Below are positions 1 to 6,419 of a stretch of 25,631 nt of DNA, piece by piece. The notes beneath the pieces were generated by a model, which had not been told where the DNA came from, ran no database searches, and worked only from the letters and a program-made list of their open reading frames with translations. A program made the translations under genes and the position numbers. How positions within the stretch are numbered: the first letter of the stretch is position 1; every line of letters begins with the position of its first letter. Source of the DNA: a virus. The stretch lies in the IMG/VR virus record IMGVR_UViG_3300030106_004315, positions 1 through 25,631 of that record; one strand, written 5' to 3'.

Positions 1-93
1 ATACGGCGTGACGTAGAGGCTGGTCAGTACTCGAATAGACAAGCGCGTAAGACTTTAGAGGGTTTTGAAGATGCGCTCCGTCGGATTGAGTAA
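1..93 (+). CDS. 3' end of an upstream gene, product unknown (partial)
   Basis: Frame 1 is open from the first base and stops at TAA 91-93, giving the last 30 residues of a protein that begins outside the window. The visible residues are charged and look helical (they include RQARKTLEGF and ALRRIE), so this may be the end of a coiled-coil or DNA-associated protein. There is too little to assign a function. It runs in the same direction as the gene at 173 but is separated from it by a 79-base gap with its own promoter-like sequence, so the two need not share a transcript. It could also be a chance open frame, but it ends cleanly before a plausible promoter. Confidence 0.5.
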   Translation: MRRDVEAGQYSNRQARKTLEGFEDALRRIE

Positions 94-111
94 GTTCAGT
101 CATTGAAAAAG

Positions 112-120
112 TGATATAGT
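112..120 (+). promoter_or_regulatory. Possible extended -10 promoter element for the 173-847 gene
   Basis: The sequence TGATATAGT fits an extended -10 box (TGn followed by TATAGT, 5 of 6 bases of TATAAT). It lies in the gap after the upstream gene stops. No good -35 hexamer sits 16-18 bases upstream, which is tolerable for an extended -10 promoter. Transcription would start near 126-128 and leave a leader of about 45 bases. This is a motif match only. Confidence 0.4.
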
Positions 121-148
121 TGTGCCACGCGATTTTGCGTATTGAAAC

Positions 149-160
149 CCCCTTGAGGGG
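149..160 (+). other. Small hairpin in the leader, just before the ribosome binding site
   Basis: CCCCT and AGGGG form a perfect 5-bp inverted repeat around a 2-base centre (in RNA probably a 4-bp C-G stem with a TTGA tetraloop). No T-run follows, so it is not a terminator. It ends three bases before the GGAG ribosome binding site at 163-166 of the 173-847 gene. It could stabilise the 5' end of the message or keep the binding site open. That role is inference. Confidence 0.45.
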
Positions 161-172
161 CTGGAGAATCAA

Positions 173-847
173 ATGGCTACTTTTAAGCAATCACAAATCC
201 GTCCTGGTGTAACCAAGAACCGCTCGAACGCGATCAAGGTTTACGTCGCTTCTGCTGTCGCTGAGAACGACATTATCGTCGCTACTGGTATGCAGGGTGA
301 CTTCCTGTCGGTTGAGCCCGCAGACCACACTGATATTTCTAAGTCTCGCGGTCCTTTCTTTGTCGCAGACTACGCTGCTGCTGCTGGTGAGTACACCGCT
401 CTGGCTGTTCCGAGCAAGACGATTACAGGCAAGGACACTTCTACTGCCGCTCAAACTGGTGATGCTGTCTACCTGAGCACTGGTGGCGATGTCATTCTGG
501 GTTCGCTTCCTGCAGTTTCAACCCACGACACAGCCTTCAAGCTGAACGTACGTGTTGGTCGGGTCACCAAGGTACACGCAAGTGAGGGTGCTTACGTTCT
601 CGAGCCTGGCGTAGCCAATGGTGCCCCACTAATCGGTCGCTCTCTGGGTAACTCCTCAGCTAATGTTACGGCGCTGGTCACCGGGTTCACTCCTGAGCTT
701 GCAGGCGCTCCATGTTTCGCTCAGATCCAGGGCGACAGTGATCGGTCTCTTGTTCGTATCTTCGTCCACACTGATGGAAAGCTTACGATGGAGTTCAGCG
801 ACACCGTCGATGCCTCAGACATTATCAACTATATGGTTGTAGGCTAA
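173..847 (+). CDS. Putative head decoration / capsid-surface protein, 224 aa
   Basis: The start ATG is preceded by GGAG at 163-166 with a six-base spacer. The protein is small, has no signal peptide or membrane segment, and is rich in Ala, Gly, Val, Thr and Ser with regular beta-like alternation. Residues about 1-150 have the look of phage head decoration/cement proteins of the DUF2190 type: short strands, a GDAVYLSTGGDV turn, and VRVGRVTKV followed by YVLEPGV. Residues about 155-224 form a separate, probably beta-rich domain that the other decoration-like protein of this window (9329-9853) lacks. The gene stands alone, with its own promoter-like sequence and a strong terminator right behind it, as expected for a product needed in high copy. 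It could instead be a capsid fibre or another virion surface protein. The structural role is inferred; no exact family is proven. Confidence 0.55.
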   Translation: MATFKQSQIRPGVTKNRSNAIKVYVASAVAENDIIVATGMQGDFLSVEPADHTDISKSRGPFFVADYAAAAGEYTALAVPSKTITGKDTSTAAQTGDAVYLSTGGDVILGSLPAVSTHDTAFKLNVRVGRVTKVHASEGAYVLEPGVANGAPLIGRSLGNSSANVTALVTGFTPELAGAPCFAQIQGDSDRSLVRIFVHTDGKLTMEFSDTVDASDIINYMVVG

Positions 848-862
848 GCAGCATAGACAAAG

Positions 863-899
863 AAAAACCCCCGATAGCTTAGGCCGTCGGGGGTTTTTT
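863..899. terminator. Bidirectional intrinsic terminator between convergent genes
   Basis: CCCCCGA at 868-874 pairs with TCGGGGG at 887-893 around a 12-base loop. The stem is flanked by five A (863-867) and six T (894-899), so it reads as a GC-rich hairpin plus U-run on both strands. It sits 15 bases after the stop of the rightward 173-847 gene and two bases beyond the stop of the leftward scaffold-like gene, and therefore closes both transcription units. Confidence 0.9.
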
Positions 900-901
900 A
901 T

Positions 902-1837
902 TTATCCGTTGCGGATGATGTCGGCTTCTCTCTGTCCCTCTTGTTTGAGGGCCATCATCATTTCTTCGAATGATTTAGCGTTACCTCCCTCGGTAGCCGC
1001 TGCAGCATCAGGCTTCATGTTCATAAGCTTCATGCCTTCAGGCAGTGGCTCAGGCTCAGGCTCTGGCTCAGGCTCTGGCACTGGCTCAGGTTGTGGCAGC
1101 ATGCCACGGACCATCTTGATGGATTGATCGATGTCAAACCCGCCCTTCCAGGCCATCAGAAAAGCTTCGAACGCTTCATCGTTTTCGTAGATGTCAGACC
1201 CGTTATCCATCAAGTACTGCTCAATTGAGTCTACTTGACTTTCGGTAATTTGATCTTCGAAACTATCCAATTGCTTCTGAAGTTCTACGTGCTGCTGAAG
1301 TGCTTGATCACGAGCGGTTTGAGCCTCTTGTAGTTCGACACCAAAAAGCTTCTTTGCTTTCTCGTGCTCCATCTCGGCTCGCTCACGCAGAGTTTCGAGT
1401 GCCGCACGGTGAGCGACTTTCAGGTTTTCGATCTCTCGCTGCTTTTCGACCATCGGGTCCACGTCTCCGTGAAGCCACTTCATGACCTTTCGCTCTTGCT
1501 CTCTCGCAGCCTCCAGGACACGATCTGCTTCGCGTCGCTGACTCGAAAGCTCATCGAACTTCTTTTGGTATCCGCGAGCCCAGTTTTGGTACTTTGACTC
1601 AAATCCGTGGAGCATCGACTGGCGCATGTTGTCGTCCAGTTTATTGAACCACTGTTCTTGCTTTAGGCTTTCAAGCTCTCCGTTCCAGTCAAACACCTCA
1701 GGTGCCGCTTCGGAAGCTACCTCAACAGGTTCTGCTGGTTCCGGTGCAGCCGGTGCTTCTGCGGGTTCCGCCGCTTCAGCGGTCTCCGCCACCTCAGTTT
1801 GCTCGCCCTCAACGGCTTCGTTGTCTTCGTCCCACAT
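902..1837 (-). CDS. Putative capsid scaffolding protein, 311 aa
   Basis: The protein is very acidic at its N-terminus (Glu/Ala/Pro-rich to about residue 50), then mostly long charged helix likely to form coiled coil (about 75-215). A Pro-Glu repeat at about 250-267 is followed by a short C-terminal helix (SFEEMMMALKQEG) and a basic end. Acidic, helical, low-complexity proteins with a C-terminal helix are typical of phage scaffolds, where that helix binds the capsid protein. It is the last gene of the leftward operon that starts with terminase and portal, which fits an assembly role. The start ATG lies one base after the stop of the preceding gene and has AGAAGG about eight bases upstream. No scaffold family signature can be named from sequence alone; a different assembly chaperone is possible. 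Confidence 0.62.
   Translation of the reverse strand: MWDEDNEAVEGEQTEVAETAEAAEPAEAPAAPEPAEPVEVASEAAPEVFDWNGELESLKQEQWFNKLDDNMRQSMLHGFESKYQNWARGYQKKFDELSSQRREADRVLEAAREQERKVMKWLHGDVDPMVEKQREIENLKVAHRAALETLRERAEMEHEKAKKLFGVELQEAQTARDQALQQHVELQKQLDSFEDQITESQVDSIEQYLMDNGSDIYENDEAFEAFLMAWKGGFDIDQSIKMVRGMLPQPEPVPEPEPEPEPEPLPEGMKLMNMKPDAAAATEGGNAKSFEEMMMALKQEGQREADIIRNG
1044..1097 (-). repeat. Hexamer-based tandem repeat encoding Pro-Glu repeats
   Basis: Repeats of GGCTCA/GGCTCT on the + strand run through this stretch and encode alternating Pro-Glu in the scaffold-like protein on the - strand. The repeat is slightly degenerate at both ends. It probably forms a stiff, extended, acidic linker before the C-terminal helix, and its length may vary between relatives by slippage. 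Confidence 0.8.
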
Positions 1838-1838
1838 A

Positions 1839-2327
1839 CTACATACCTTCTGGCGGCATCATTTGACCTGGAGGCATCCCGCCTGGGGCTGCTCCTGGGC
1901 CTGCTGGCATTTGTCCTGCTGCTGGTGGTTCCATGGCTCCGCCTTGACCACGGGCTGCCACCATTTCAAGTTGCATTAGAACATCAAAATCTGAGGCAAT
2001 CATGTCAGCCAATTCTTTTGGCGTCTTGCCCTGTGTCTGTTGTAGCTGTTGCGCGGCGTCGTACAGCATCTGAGCGCGTTCTTCTGTCGCCCCGAGGGTC
2101 TCCATAAGGGGGGCCAGGTCAACGCCTGCTGTAGCCGCCTCTTCCTCTACAGCACCAGCCTGCTGCTCTTCAGCACCAGCCTCTTGCATAGCGGCACCTT
2201 CTTCGGCGCTAGGAGCGTCCGCAGCACCCTCTGCCTCCGCTTGTGCGTCAGCGGCATCGAAGAGAGCCTTAAGGTCGGCCATCTCTTTCTTTTCTTCTTC
2301 GGGCGATAGTGGTTTCTGTTCAGCCAT
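1839..2327 (-). CDS. Conserved-type phage protein of unknown function, Ala/Glu-rich, 162 aa
   Basis: I cannot assign a function. Residues 1-65 are strongly acidic and rich in Ala/Glu/Gln. Residues about 70-125 look like a compact helical domain (GATEERAQMLYDAAQQL, then TPKELADMIASDF and VLMQLEMVAAR). The last 30 residues are Pro/Gly/Met-rich and probably disordered. It sits directly before the scaffold-like gene (one-base gap), and its acidic helical composition resembles that gene, so an accessory assembly role is plausible. The ATG at 2327 has AGGA about nine bases upstream. It is the only gene in the operon preceded by a gap of more than a few bases, and that gap holds a perfect palindrome. 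Confidence 0.7.
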   Translation of the reverse strand: MAEQKPLSPEEEKKEMADLKALFDAADAQAEAEGAADAPSAEEGAAMQEAGAEEQQAGAVEEEAATAGVDLAPLMETLGATEERAQMLYDAAQQLQQTQGKTPKELADMIASDFDVLMQLEMVAARGQGGAMEPPAAGQMPAGPGAAPGGMPPGQMMPPEGM

Positions 2328-2347
2328 GGGAGCATCCTATTGCATAG

Positions 2348-2361
2348 TGGTAATATTACCA
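2348..2361. other. Perfect 14-bp palindrome in the only sizeable gap of the leftward operon
   Basis: TGGTAATATTACCA is a perfect inverted repeat in the 43-base gap between the 84-residue and 162-residue genes. In RNA it can form a 5-bp stem with an ATAT loop. No T-run follows on either strand, so it is unlikely to terminate transcription. It might be an operator, an RNA processing site or a translational control element; the sequence does not decide. Confidence 0.6.
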
Positions 2362-2370
2362 GTGGGGTTA

Positions 2371-2625
2371 TTAATTTTGTTGTCGGTATTCCTGAAAAAG
2401 ATCAGGTCTCATAAGTTCAAACGCAGAGTTGATGCCGATTGAAAGTATAAATTTGTTGGGTACGGAGATCTGTTCTCCTGTTGCTCGATCTTGAATGACC
2501 TTTGCGTCTCGCAAAGTATCGTCCTTTACTTGCCGCAGAGATCGATTCTTTCTGCCGGCTTCTCGTTGAGCGTACTCAACAAGCTCGAGGTCAGACAATA
2601 GGCTCTTGGTACTTGGGTCTGGCAT
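2371..2625 (-). CDS. Small hypothetical phage protein, 84 aa
   Basis: I do not recognise this protein. It is a charged, mostly helical soluble protein with no membrane segment or cysteines, and it ends in a Phe/Tyr/Gln-containing tail (DLFQEYRQQN). Its ATG at 2625-2623 shares a base with the TAA of the zinc-ribbon gene upstream (TAATG), so its translation probably depends on that gene. Its position between portal and scaffold suggests a late role. Confidence 0.7.
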   Translation of the reverse strand: MPDPSTKSLLSDLELVEYAQREAGRKNRSLRQVKDDTLRDAKVIQDRATGEQISVPNKFILSIGINSAFELMRPDLFQEYRQQN

Positions 2626-3086
2626 TACTTACCTCCCACAAGTTGTGCGGCACTTTTAGTTTCTGTGCGTCCTTCTGCCTTGAGCCGCTTTGAATGTGTC
2701 GATACCTCTTTGAGGATCTTATCGTTCAAGCTCTTGGCTTTCTTACGTTTCCAGCTTTCGTGGCGCTTGGTGTCCAAGCGAGTTTGTTTCTGTGCCTCGC
2801 TTTCTCCCTCGATGTGAACCTTTTTGCCGGGAAAGCGCTTTTCAATCATGGCCACGCACCGATCGTAGTCTTCTTTGGTTTCGGCTTTGCCGAGTACGCC
2901 GAAGTCGACTGCGGCGAATGATCCTGGTCCTTGACCATGGATAGCATAGCGAAGTCCGCGGAAACTCATCTTACGTTCGCTGCCGCACTCAGGGCACGGG
3001 CCTGGTCCGTCTGCTCTACGGTAGATCGCTTCTTCTTCAAAGAAGTCGCAACCCGTACACTCAACGTTGTTCATTATCAAGCTCAT
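2625..3086 (-). CDS. Zinc-ribbon protein with basic C-terminal half, 153 aa
   Basis: Two CxxC pairs near the N-terminus (C10/C13 in ECTGCDFFEE and C31/C34 in CPECGSERK) form a typical zinc ribbon of the kind used for nucleic-acid or protein binding. Residues about 42-90 form a small mixed domain. From about residue 95 to the end the chain is Lys/Arg-rich and probably helical, which suits DNA or RNA contact. Its ATG overlaps the stop of the preceding gene as ATGA, with AGGG four bases before it. A second Met at residue 5 is a possible alternative start. The function is unknown; it could be a transcription accessory, a packaging cofactor or a small virion protein. Confidence 0.75.
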   Translation of the reverse strand: MSLIMNNVECTGCDFFEEEAIYRRADGPGPCPECGSERKMSFRGLRYAIHGQGPGSFAAVDFGVLGKAETKEDYDRCVAMIEKRFPGKKVHIEGESEAQKQTRLDTKRHESWKRKKAKSLNDKILKEVSTHSKRLKAEGRTETKSAAQLVGGK

Positions 3087-3352
3087 GCCACCCTACTCGT
3101 AACTGCGTCTTTAATTTTTTGTCGTTTAGCCTTTTTCTTGTACTTAGCGTACTGCTCGCCTTCCTTTGTTGCCTTGCGCTTGGCCCGCGTGTCTGCCGCA
3201 GTTTCTTCAGGTGAGTCGTCGGCGTGATCTGCCTTTGGCTTATATCTTTCACCCGTAGCGTCAGGACCTTGAGTACTGGGCTTACCTGACTTGGTACCCC
3301 AGTCTTCATCCGTCCATTGTTTTAGGTTTTTTTGCGACTTAGCGAGTGCCAT
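3083..3352 (-). CDS. Small basic phage protein, DUF5872-like, 89 aa
   Basis: The N-terminal half contains WTDEDWGTKSGKPSTQGPDA followed by TGERY. I recognise this as the signature of a small phage protein family (DUF5872 in my recollection) found in many aquatic phages. Its function is unknown. The C-terminal half is a Lys/Arg-rich tail (about 55-89), which suggests nucleic-acid binding. The start ATG shares a base with the stop of the 61-residue gene (TAATG), and the stop overlaps the next start (ATGA), so it is tightly locked into the operon. The family number should be confirmed by profile search. Confidence 0.75.
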   Translation of the reverse strand: MALAKSQKNLKQWTDEDWGTKSGKPSTQGPDATGERYKPKADHADDSPEETAADTRAKRKATKEGEQYAKYKKKAKRQKIKDAVTSRVA

Positions 3353-3537
3353 TAGTTTTTGTAACCCCCGCCCTTCGCTTTGTACCGCTTGGCCAACATT
3401 TGAGCTTTACGTGCGGACCACTGACCTGGCCTGCCGCCCTTGCCGCCAGCCTTAATCCTTTCGAACATGCGTTTACGCATCCCTGGCTTTGTGTAGTTAC
3501 CAGCCTCGTTCACTCTACTTTTAGACTTTTTTGCCAT
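3352..3537 (-). CDS. Very small basic phage protein, 61 aa
   Basis: The frame is open upstream to 3585, but the ATG at 3537-3535 is chosen. It shares a base with the TAA of the previous gene (TAATG) and has a strong GGAGGG seven bases before it. The product carries NEAGNYTKPGMRKR and then GGRPGQWSARKAQMLAKRYK, a pattern I know from a small conserved family of phage proteins (possibly DUF6321; number from memory). It is highly basic, Gly-rich and probably binds DNA or RNA. Its function is not known. Confidence 0.8.
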   Translation of the reverse strand: MAKKSKSRVNEAGNYTKPGMRKRMFERIKAGGKGGRPGQWSARKAQMLAKRYKAKGGGYKN

Positions 3538-3956
3538 TACACTGCCCTCCCCGCCCAGATTATGCAGACTCTTTGAGACGCGCATTTGAAGTCGAGTGCA
3601 GAGCAGTACCCCAACTCGCCTGCATCTACAGCCTGCTCAGGGTCGCCGTCTTCGCCGATTCCGGTTTCAATGCACTCCTTCATACTTTCAGACGTATCAA
3701 AGAAGGAGCAGTTGCCGCAGCGCATGCTCATTACGTTCTCGACGGTGTCGTTGAACCGGTCAGCATACCGCTGCCAAAACTCTTCGTTGCCACCTTCGTC
3801 ATCGAGTCCTGGGTTCGCAGGCCCGTACTCTTTGGTGTCGAGCGCCTTTTGTCGGTTCTCTAGATTTAGTTCTACGTCTTGTGTTGCTGCCGGGCATGAC
3901 TCTGCCTTCTGGGCACCTTGACGCATCTCGTCCATCATTTCTTGAAACGTAGCCAT
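3537..3956 (-). CDS. Cys-rich conserved phage protein, 139 aa
   Basis: It belongs to a recognisable phage family with an N-terminal CPAATQDVELN motif, a central FWQRYADRF element, and then RCGNCSFFD, CIETG, LGYCSALDFKC and a final C before IIWAG. Counting from the chosen start the cysteines are at 21, 80, 83, 95, 118, 125 and 131. Four or more of them could bind zinc or an iron-sulfur cluster; relatives are sometimes annotated as high-potential iron-sulfur-like, which I treat as unproven. The ATG at 3956 fuses with the preceding TAA (TAATG). An in-frame GTG six bases upstream (3962) is a weaker alternative. Its place among packaging and head genes suggests a virion or assembly role. Confidence 0.8.
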   Translation of the reverse strand: MATFQEMMDEMRQGAQKAESCPAATQDVELNLENRQKALDTKEYGPANPGLDDEGGNEEFWQRYADRFNDTVENVMSMRCGNCSFFDTSESMKECIETGIGEDGDPEQAVDAGELGYCSALDFKCASQRVCIIWAGRAV

Positions 3957-4264
3957 TACCACTTCACCTTGTCCGCCCAGTAAGCGGCGCTCATTTTTCC
4001 TTTGGCGATGTTCTTGCGGTGACGAGACTTGAAGCTCTTGCGCTTCTTCTTCATGCGTTCGCCTTCACCCTTTTTCGGCTTGCCCGCTGTACTGGCACCT
4101 TGCTCGCCGAATCGAATCAGCTTGAGTTGGCTCCCTTCCTGGGCAAGAACAATGTGGCTTTTAGTAGGGTGATCAGGCGTCCGCTTGGGTATGTTTACAC
4201 CCTTGAGCCTATGCTTTTTGAGCAGGCTCGCCTTACGGATCTTGTCTCGTTTGGAGAGGGCCAT
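3956..4264 (-). CDS. Small, very basic conserved phage protein, 102 aa
   Basis: The middle contains KRTPDHPTKSHIVLAQEG and LIRFGEQGASTAGKP. The C-terminus contains KSFKSRHRKNIAKGKMSAAY followed by WADKVKW, a block I recognise from small proteins in many podovirus- and T4-like aquatic phages. Lys and Arg are spread over the whole chain, implying nucleic-acid contact. No function is established for the family to my knowledge. It starts three bases after the preceding stop, with AAGGAAG upstream, and its own stop is fused to the next start (TAATG). Confidence 0.8.
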   Translation of the reverse strand: MALSKRDKIRKASLLKKHRLKGVNIPKRTPDHPTKSHIVLAQEGSQLKLIRFGEQGASTAGKPKKGEGERMKKKRKSFKSRHRKNIAKGKMSAAYWADKVKW

Positions 4265-4267
4265 GAC

Positions 4268-4612
4268 TCATTTCTTCCTTTTCACGCCGAGAGGAAAACT
4301 CAGTGACGCCGTTGCGTACCTACCAGTAACGGATTTCCCGCCAGGGTCAGGCGTATAGCTGTGTTTACCTGCGTCAAAAACAAGCATCGGTGATTTTTCC
4401 GTCTTACCGAGTTTAATTTTTGAGGGGTCGAAACCACCGGACTTTTGCGTTTTTCTACGCTCTATTGCCGAGCTTCGAATATCCCGCCGACGCCCTCCAG
4501 GACTATCATCTTTAGCCACCTTCTTTTCCGACTCTTTCTTTGGCGGCTTATCGTCTGTCTTTTTTTCCGTTGTACTCTTTTTTTCCGTTGTACTCTTTTT
4601 TTCGTCAGACAT
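4268..4612 (-). CDS. Hypothetical protein with Lys/Ser/Thr repeat N-terminus, 114 aa
   Basis: The first 40 residues are low complexity with a repeated KKSTTE unit and many Lys/Glu, almost certainly disordered. The C-terminal part (about 60-114) looks beta-like (SPMLVFDAGKHSYTPDPGGK, TASLSFPLGVK). I do not recognise a family. The start ATG shares a base with the portal stop (TAATG), so it is probably translated by ribosomes finishing the portal. The repeat in the N-terminal tail reflects an 18-bp DNA repeat. Confidence 0.7.
   Translation of the reverse strand: MSDEKKSTTEKKSTTEKKTDDKPPKKESEKKVAKDDSPGGRRRDIRSSAIERRKTQKSGGFDPSKIKLGKTEKSPMLVFDAGKHSYTPDPGGKSVTGRYATASLSFPLGVKRKK
4559..4603 (-). repeat. 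18-bp tandem repeat, about 2.5 copies
   Basis: The + strand unit is C, seven T, then CCGTTGTACT. Two exact copies lie at 4559-4576 and 4577-4594, followed by a partial third copy. It keeps the reading frame and encodes the KKSTTE repeat of the 114-residue protein. Slippage in the T-runs could cause length or frame variation. Confidence 0.85.
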
Positions 4613-6417
4613 TATGCTTCTCCTCCAGGTGCTGGGGATGCCGGAGCAGCTTGAGCCGCGCCGGCTTGAGCTTGTAGCTCAGGCGGGATCGGTATTTGTA
4701 CTCCAGTTTCGGCCTCAACCTTCTCCTTGAAGCGCATGGCGTCTTCGAGCGGCATCTGTGAGATAGCTTGCTGGATAGCTGCCATCTGCTTGGCCTCAAG
4801 GAATGGCTTCCCTCCTGCGGCCCCACCTAGAGATGCTTGTTGTTGCGCCTCTACTGCAGCGCCTTGCTGTGCCATAGCTTCGGCCTGCATTGCTTCCAGT
4901 TCGGCTTGCGGTACCATAATCCGCCGTGACAGACCCATACCAGAAACAACCTCCTCGGTGAGTTGTCGAATGTCGACATTTGGGTTCTCTGCAAGGAACG
5001 GAATCAACTGAAGTAGGCTCTCGATCATGACGCTTGGGTTTTTTCTGATGGGGTTGTAGGACACCATCTCAAAGTCCATCTCAATGTTTCTTAGATCCTT
5101 GTGCGCCAATTGTGCCCAGCGACGGTCACCCGCGATACGAACGAGGCGAGGCTCGCGCATGTACTTTTTACTCAGGTAAAAAATCTTACGCGCTACATCT
5201 TCAATAGCGTCATTGAGGTGCCCTTCTCGAGTTGCGAGTCTTGTTCTCATTTGGGCATCAATGATTGCCATCTCGGTTGCGGTTCTGGCACCGACAACTT
5301 GGCCTCGAGCGGCTTCCGCAAGTGCTGAAATAAACGCAGCGTCATCTTCCTGGCGGGCGATAAACTCTTGTACGCCTGCTGGATTTTGCGGCATCGGCAT
5401 CTCATAAAACAATGCAGCCATTGTTCGGAGAGCTTCACTGTTTGAGGGGTTGATACCGACAAATGAGCCAGCACTAGCCTCGACAGCCTTGTTCAAATCT
5501 TCTTCTGAAATTCGTCCGGAATCATACAGGATTCTGGGAATCTGAAGATAGGTGATCTGCTTCATGTGTGTCAGCAGATCGTTGATTGTTTCTTGTTGTT
5601 TGAGAACAAGCTGAACCTCACTCAAACCCAAACAATCAATTCCTGATTGGTTCAGGCTGAACATTGAGTATGGGATGTAGTCGATCTTATCTTCGAAGAC
5701 GATGGCGTCAGCTTGCTTGACGTAGTGTTGAATGAGCCCACGTTCTCGATCGTAGTACTCGTAGATTGTTACCCACTGAAACGCATCACGTACTTGTTGT
5801 GTGTCACTCTGTTGATTCTTGTCCATCAACCATTTCGGGAAGCGATCGGGCTCAACATCTTGGACCAGTTCAGCTTTGTACAGCCCCGAGCGGACACGAT
5901 CCTTAAACTCTTCGAATGAAATAACTGTGGCTTCAATCCAGTACCGGATGTCATCGGGATCTCTTGCCGTGAGGTCGAAGAATAGAGATGACGGGTTCAC
6001 TGACCGAACAATCGGCAAGTCTCTTTCTGCATCCCACCCAGTCTTAAAGATTCCGCGCTTACAGAGAACCGCGTCAATCAAAGCTGTGGCTGCTTTGCGT
6101 CGAAATCGGTTGGTCCGAAAGATGTAATCCAGCAGTCCCGTAACTGAGGGGGCTGAATCTTGAGAATTCGGCGTTCGAGCAATAGCTGCTACCGTGGGGT
6201 TAGGTCCAAGCAATGCGCTCACAGCAGTGTCTGCGATTGCGTAGATCAAGTTCTTAGAACACAAAAACGAATTCATCTTCGACGTGTTGACGTCGCTGTC
6301 TGAAGCCGTGAAAAAATCACCACGATAGAATCTTCGCGCCTTGTCGAATTGGACTTTTTCTGAGCGCTTGTAGAAGTCTAGGTGCCGATCAATCAGTTTC
6401 GATAACTTGGATGACAT
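4612..6417 (-). CDS. Portal protein, 601 aa
   Basis: The portal forms the 12-subunit ring at one capsid vertex through which DNA is pumped in and later released, and on which the neck assembles. The sequence shows the usual portal plan. An N-terminal helical wing begins LSKLIDRHLDFYKRSEKVQF. The core includes GLSEVQLVLKQQETINDLLT, and a long helix reads ARGQVVGARTATEMAIIDAQ. A Gln/Ala/Pro-rich C-terminal tail (about 500-601) may form a barrel-like extension. The length is normal for portals. It follows the terminase gene with a two-base gap, the classic pairing. The ATG at 6417 is chosen; an in-frame TTG at 6429 would add four residues and overlap the terminase. There is no strong ribosome site before either, so translation is probably coupled to the terminase. 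Confidence 0.88.
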   Translation of the reverse strand: MSSKLSKLIDRHLDFYKRSEKVQFDKARRFYRGDFFTASDSDVNTSKMNSFLCSKNLIYAIADTAVSALLGPNPTVAAIARTPNSQDSAPSVTGLLDYIFRTNRFRRKAATALIDAVLCKRGIFKTGWDAERDLPIVRSVNPSSLFFDLTARDPDDIRYWIEATVISFEEFKDRVRSGLYKAELVQDVEPDRFPKWLMDKNQQSDTQQVRDAFQWVTIYEYYDRERGLIQHYVKQADAIVFEDKIDYIPYSMFSLNQSGIDCLGLSEVQLVLKQQETINDLLTHMKQITYLQIPRILYDSGRISEEDLNKAVEASAGSFVGINPSNSEALRTMAALFYEMPMPQNPAGVQEFIARQEDDAAFISALAEAARGQVVGARTATEMAIIDAQMRTRLATREGHLNDAIEDVARKIFYLSKKYMREPRLVRIAGDRRWAQLAHKDLRNIEMDFEMVSYNPIRKNPSVMIESLLQLIPFLAENPNVDIRQLTEEVVSGMGLSRRIMVPQAELEAMQAEAMAQQGAAVEAQQQASLGGAAGGKPFLEAKQMAAIQQAISQMPLEDAMRFKEKVEAETGVQIPIPPELQAQAGAAQAAPASPAPGGEA

Positions 6418-6419
6418 AG

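Noticed and set aside
127-140. ACGC-GATTTT-GCGT mini-hairpin upstream of the 173 gene as a terminator of the previous gene
   Set aside because: The stem is only four pairs and no T-run follows, so it is too weak to call.
909-1127. Rightward open frame with a Gly-Ser repeat opposite the scaffold-like gene
   Set aside because: The repeat is simply the antisense of the Pro-Glu repeat, there is no ribosome site, and the opposite strand gene fits the operon.
2352-2359. TAATATTA core inside the palindrome, resembling the nick-site nonamer of geminivirus and circovirus replication origins
   Set aside because: The match arises inside a simple AT palindrome, there is no Rep gene or large stem-loop, and the phage context makes rolling-circle origin function unlikely.
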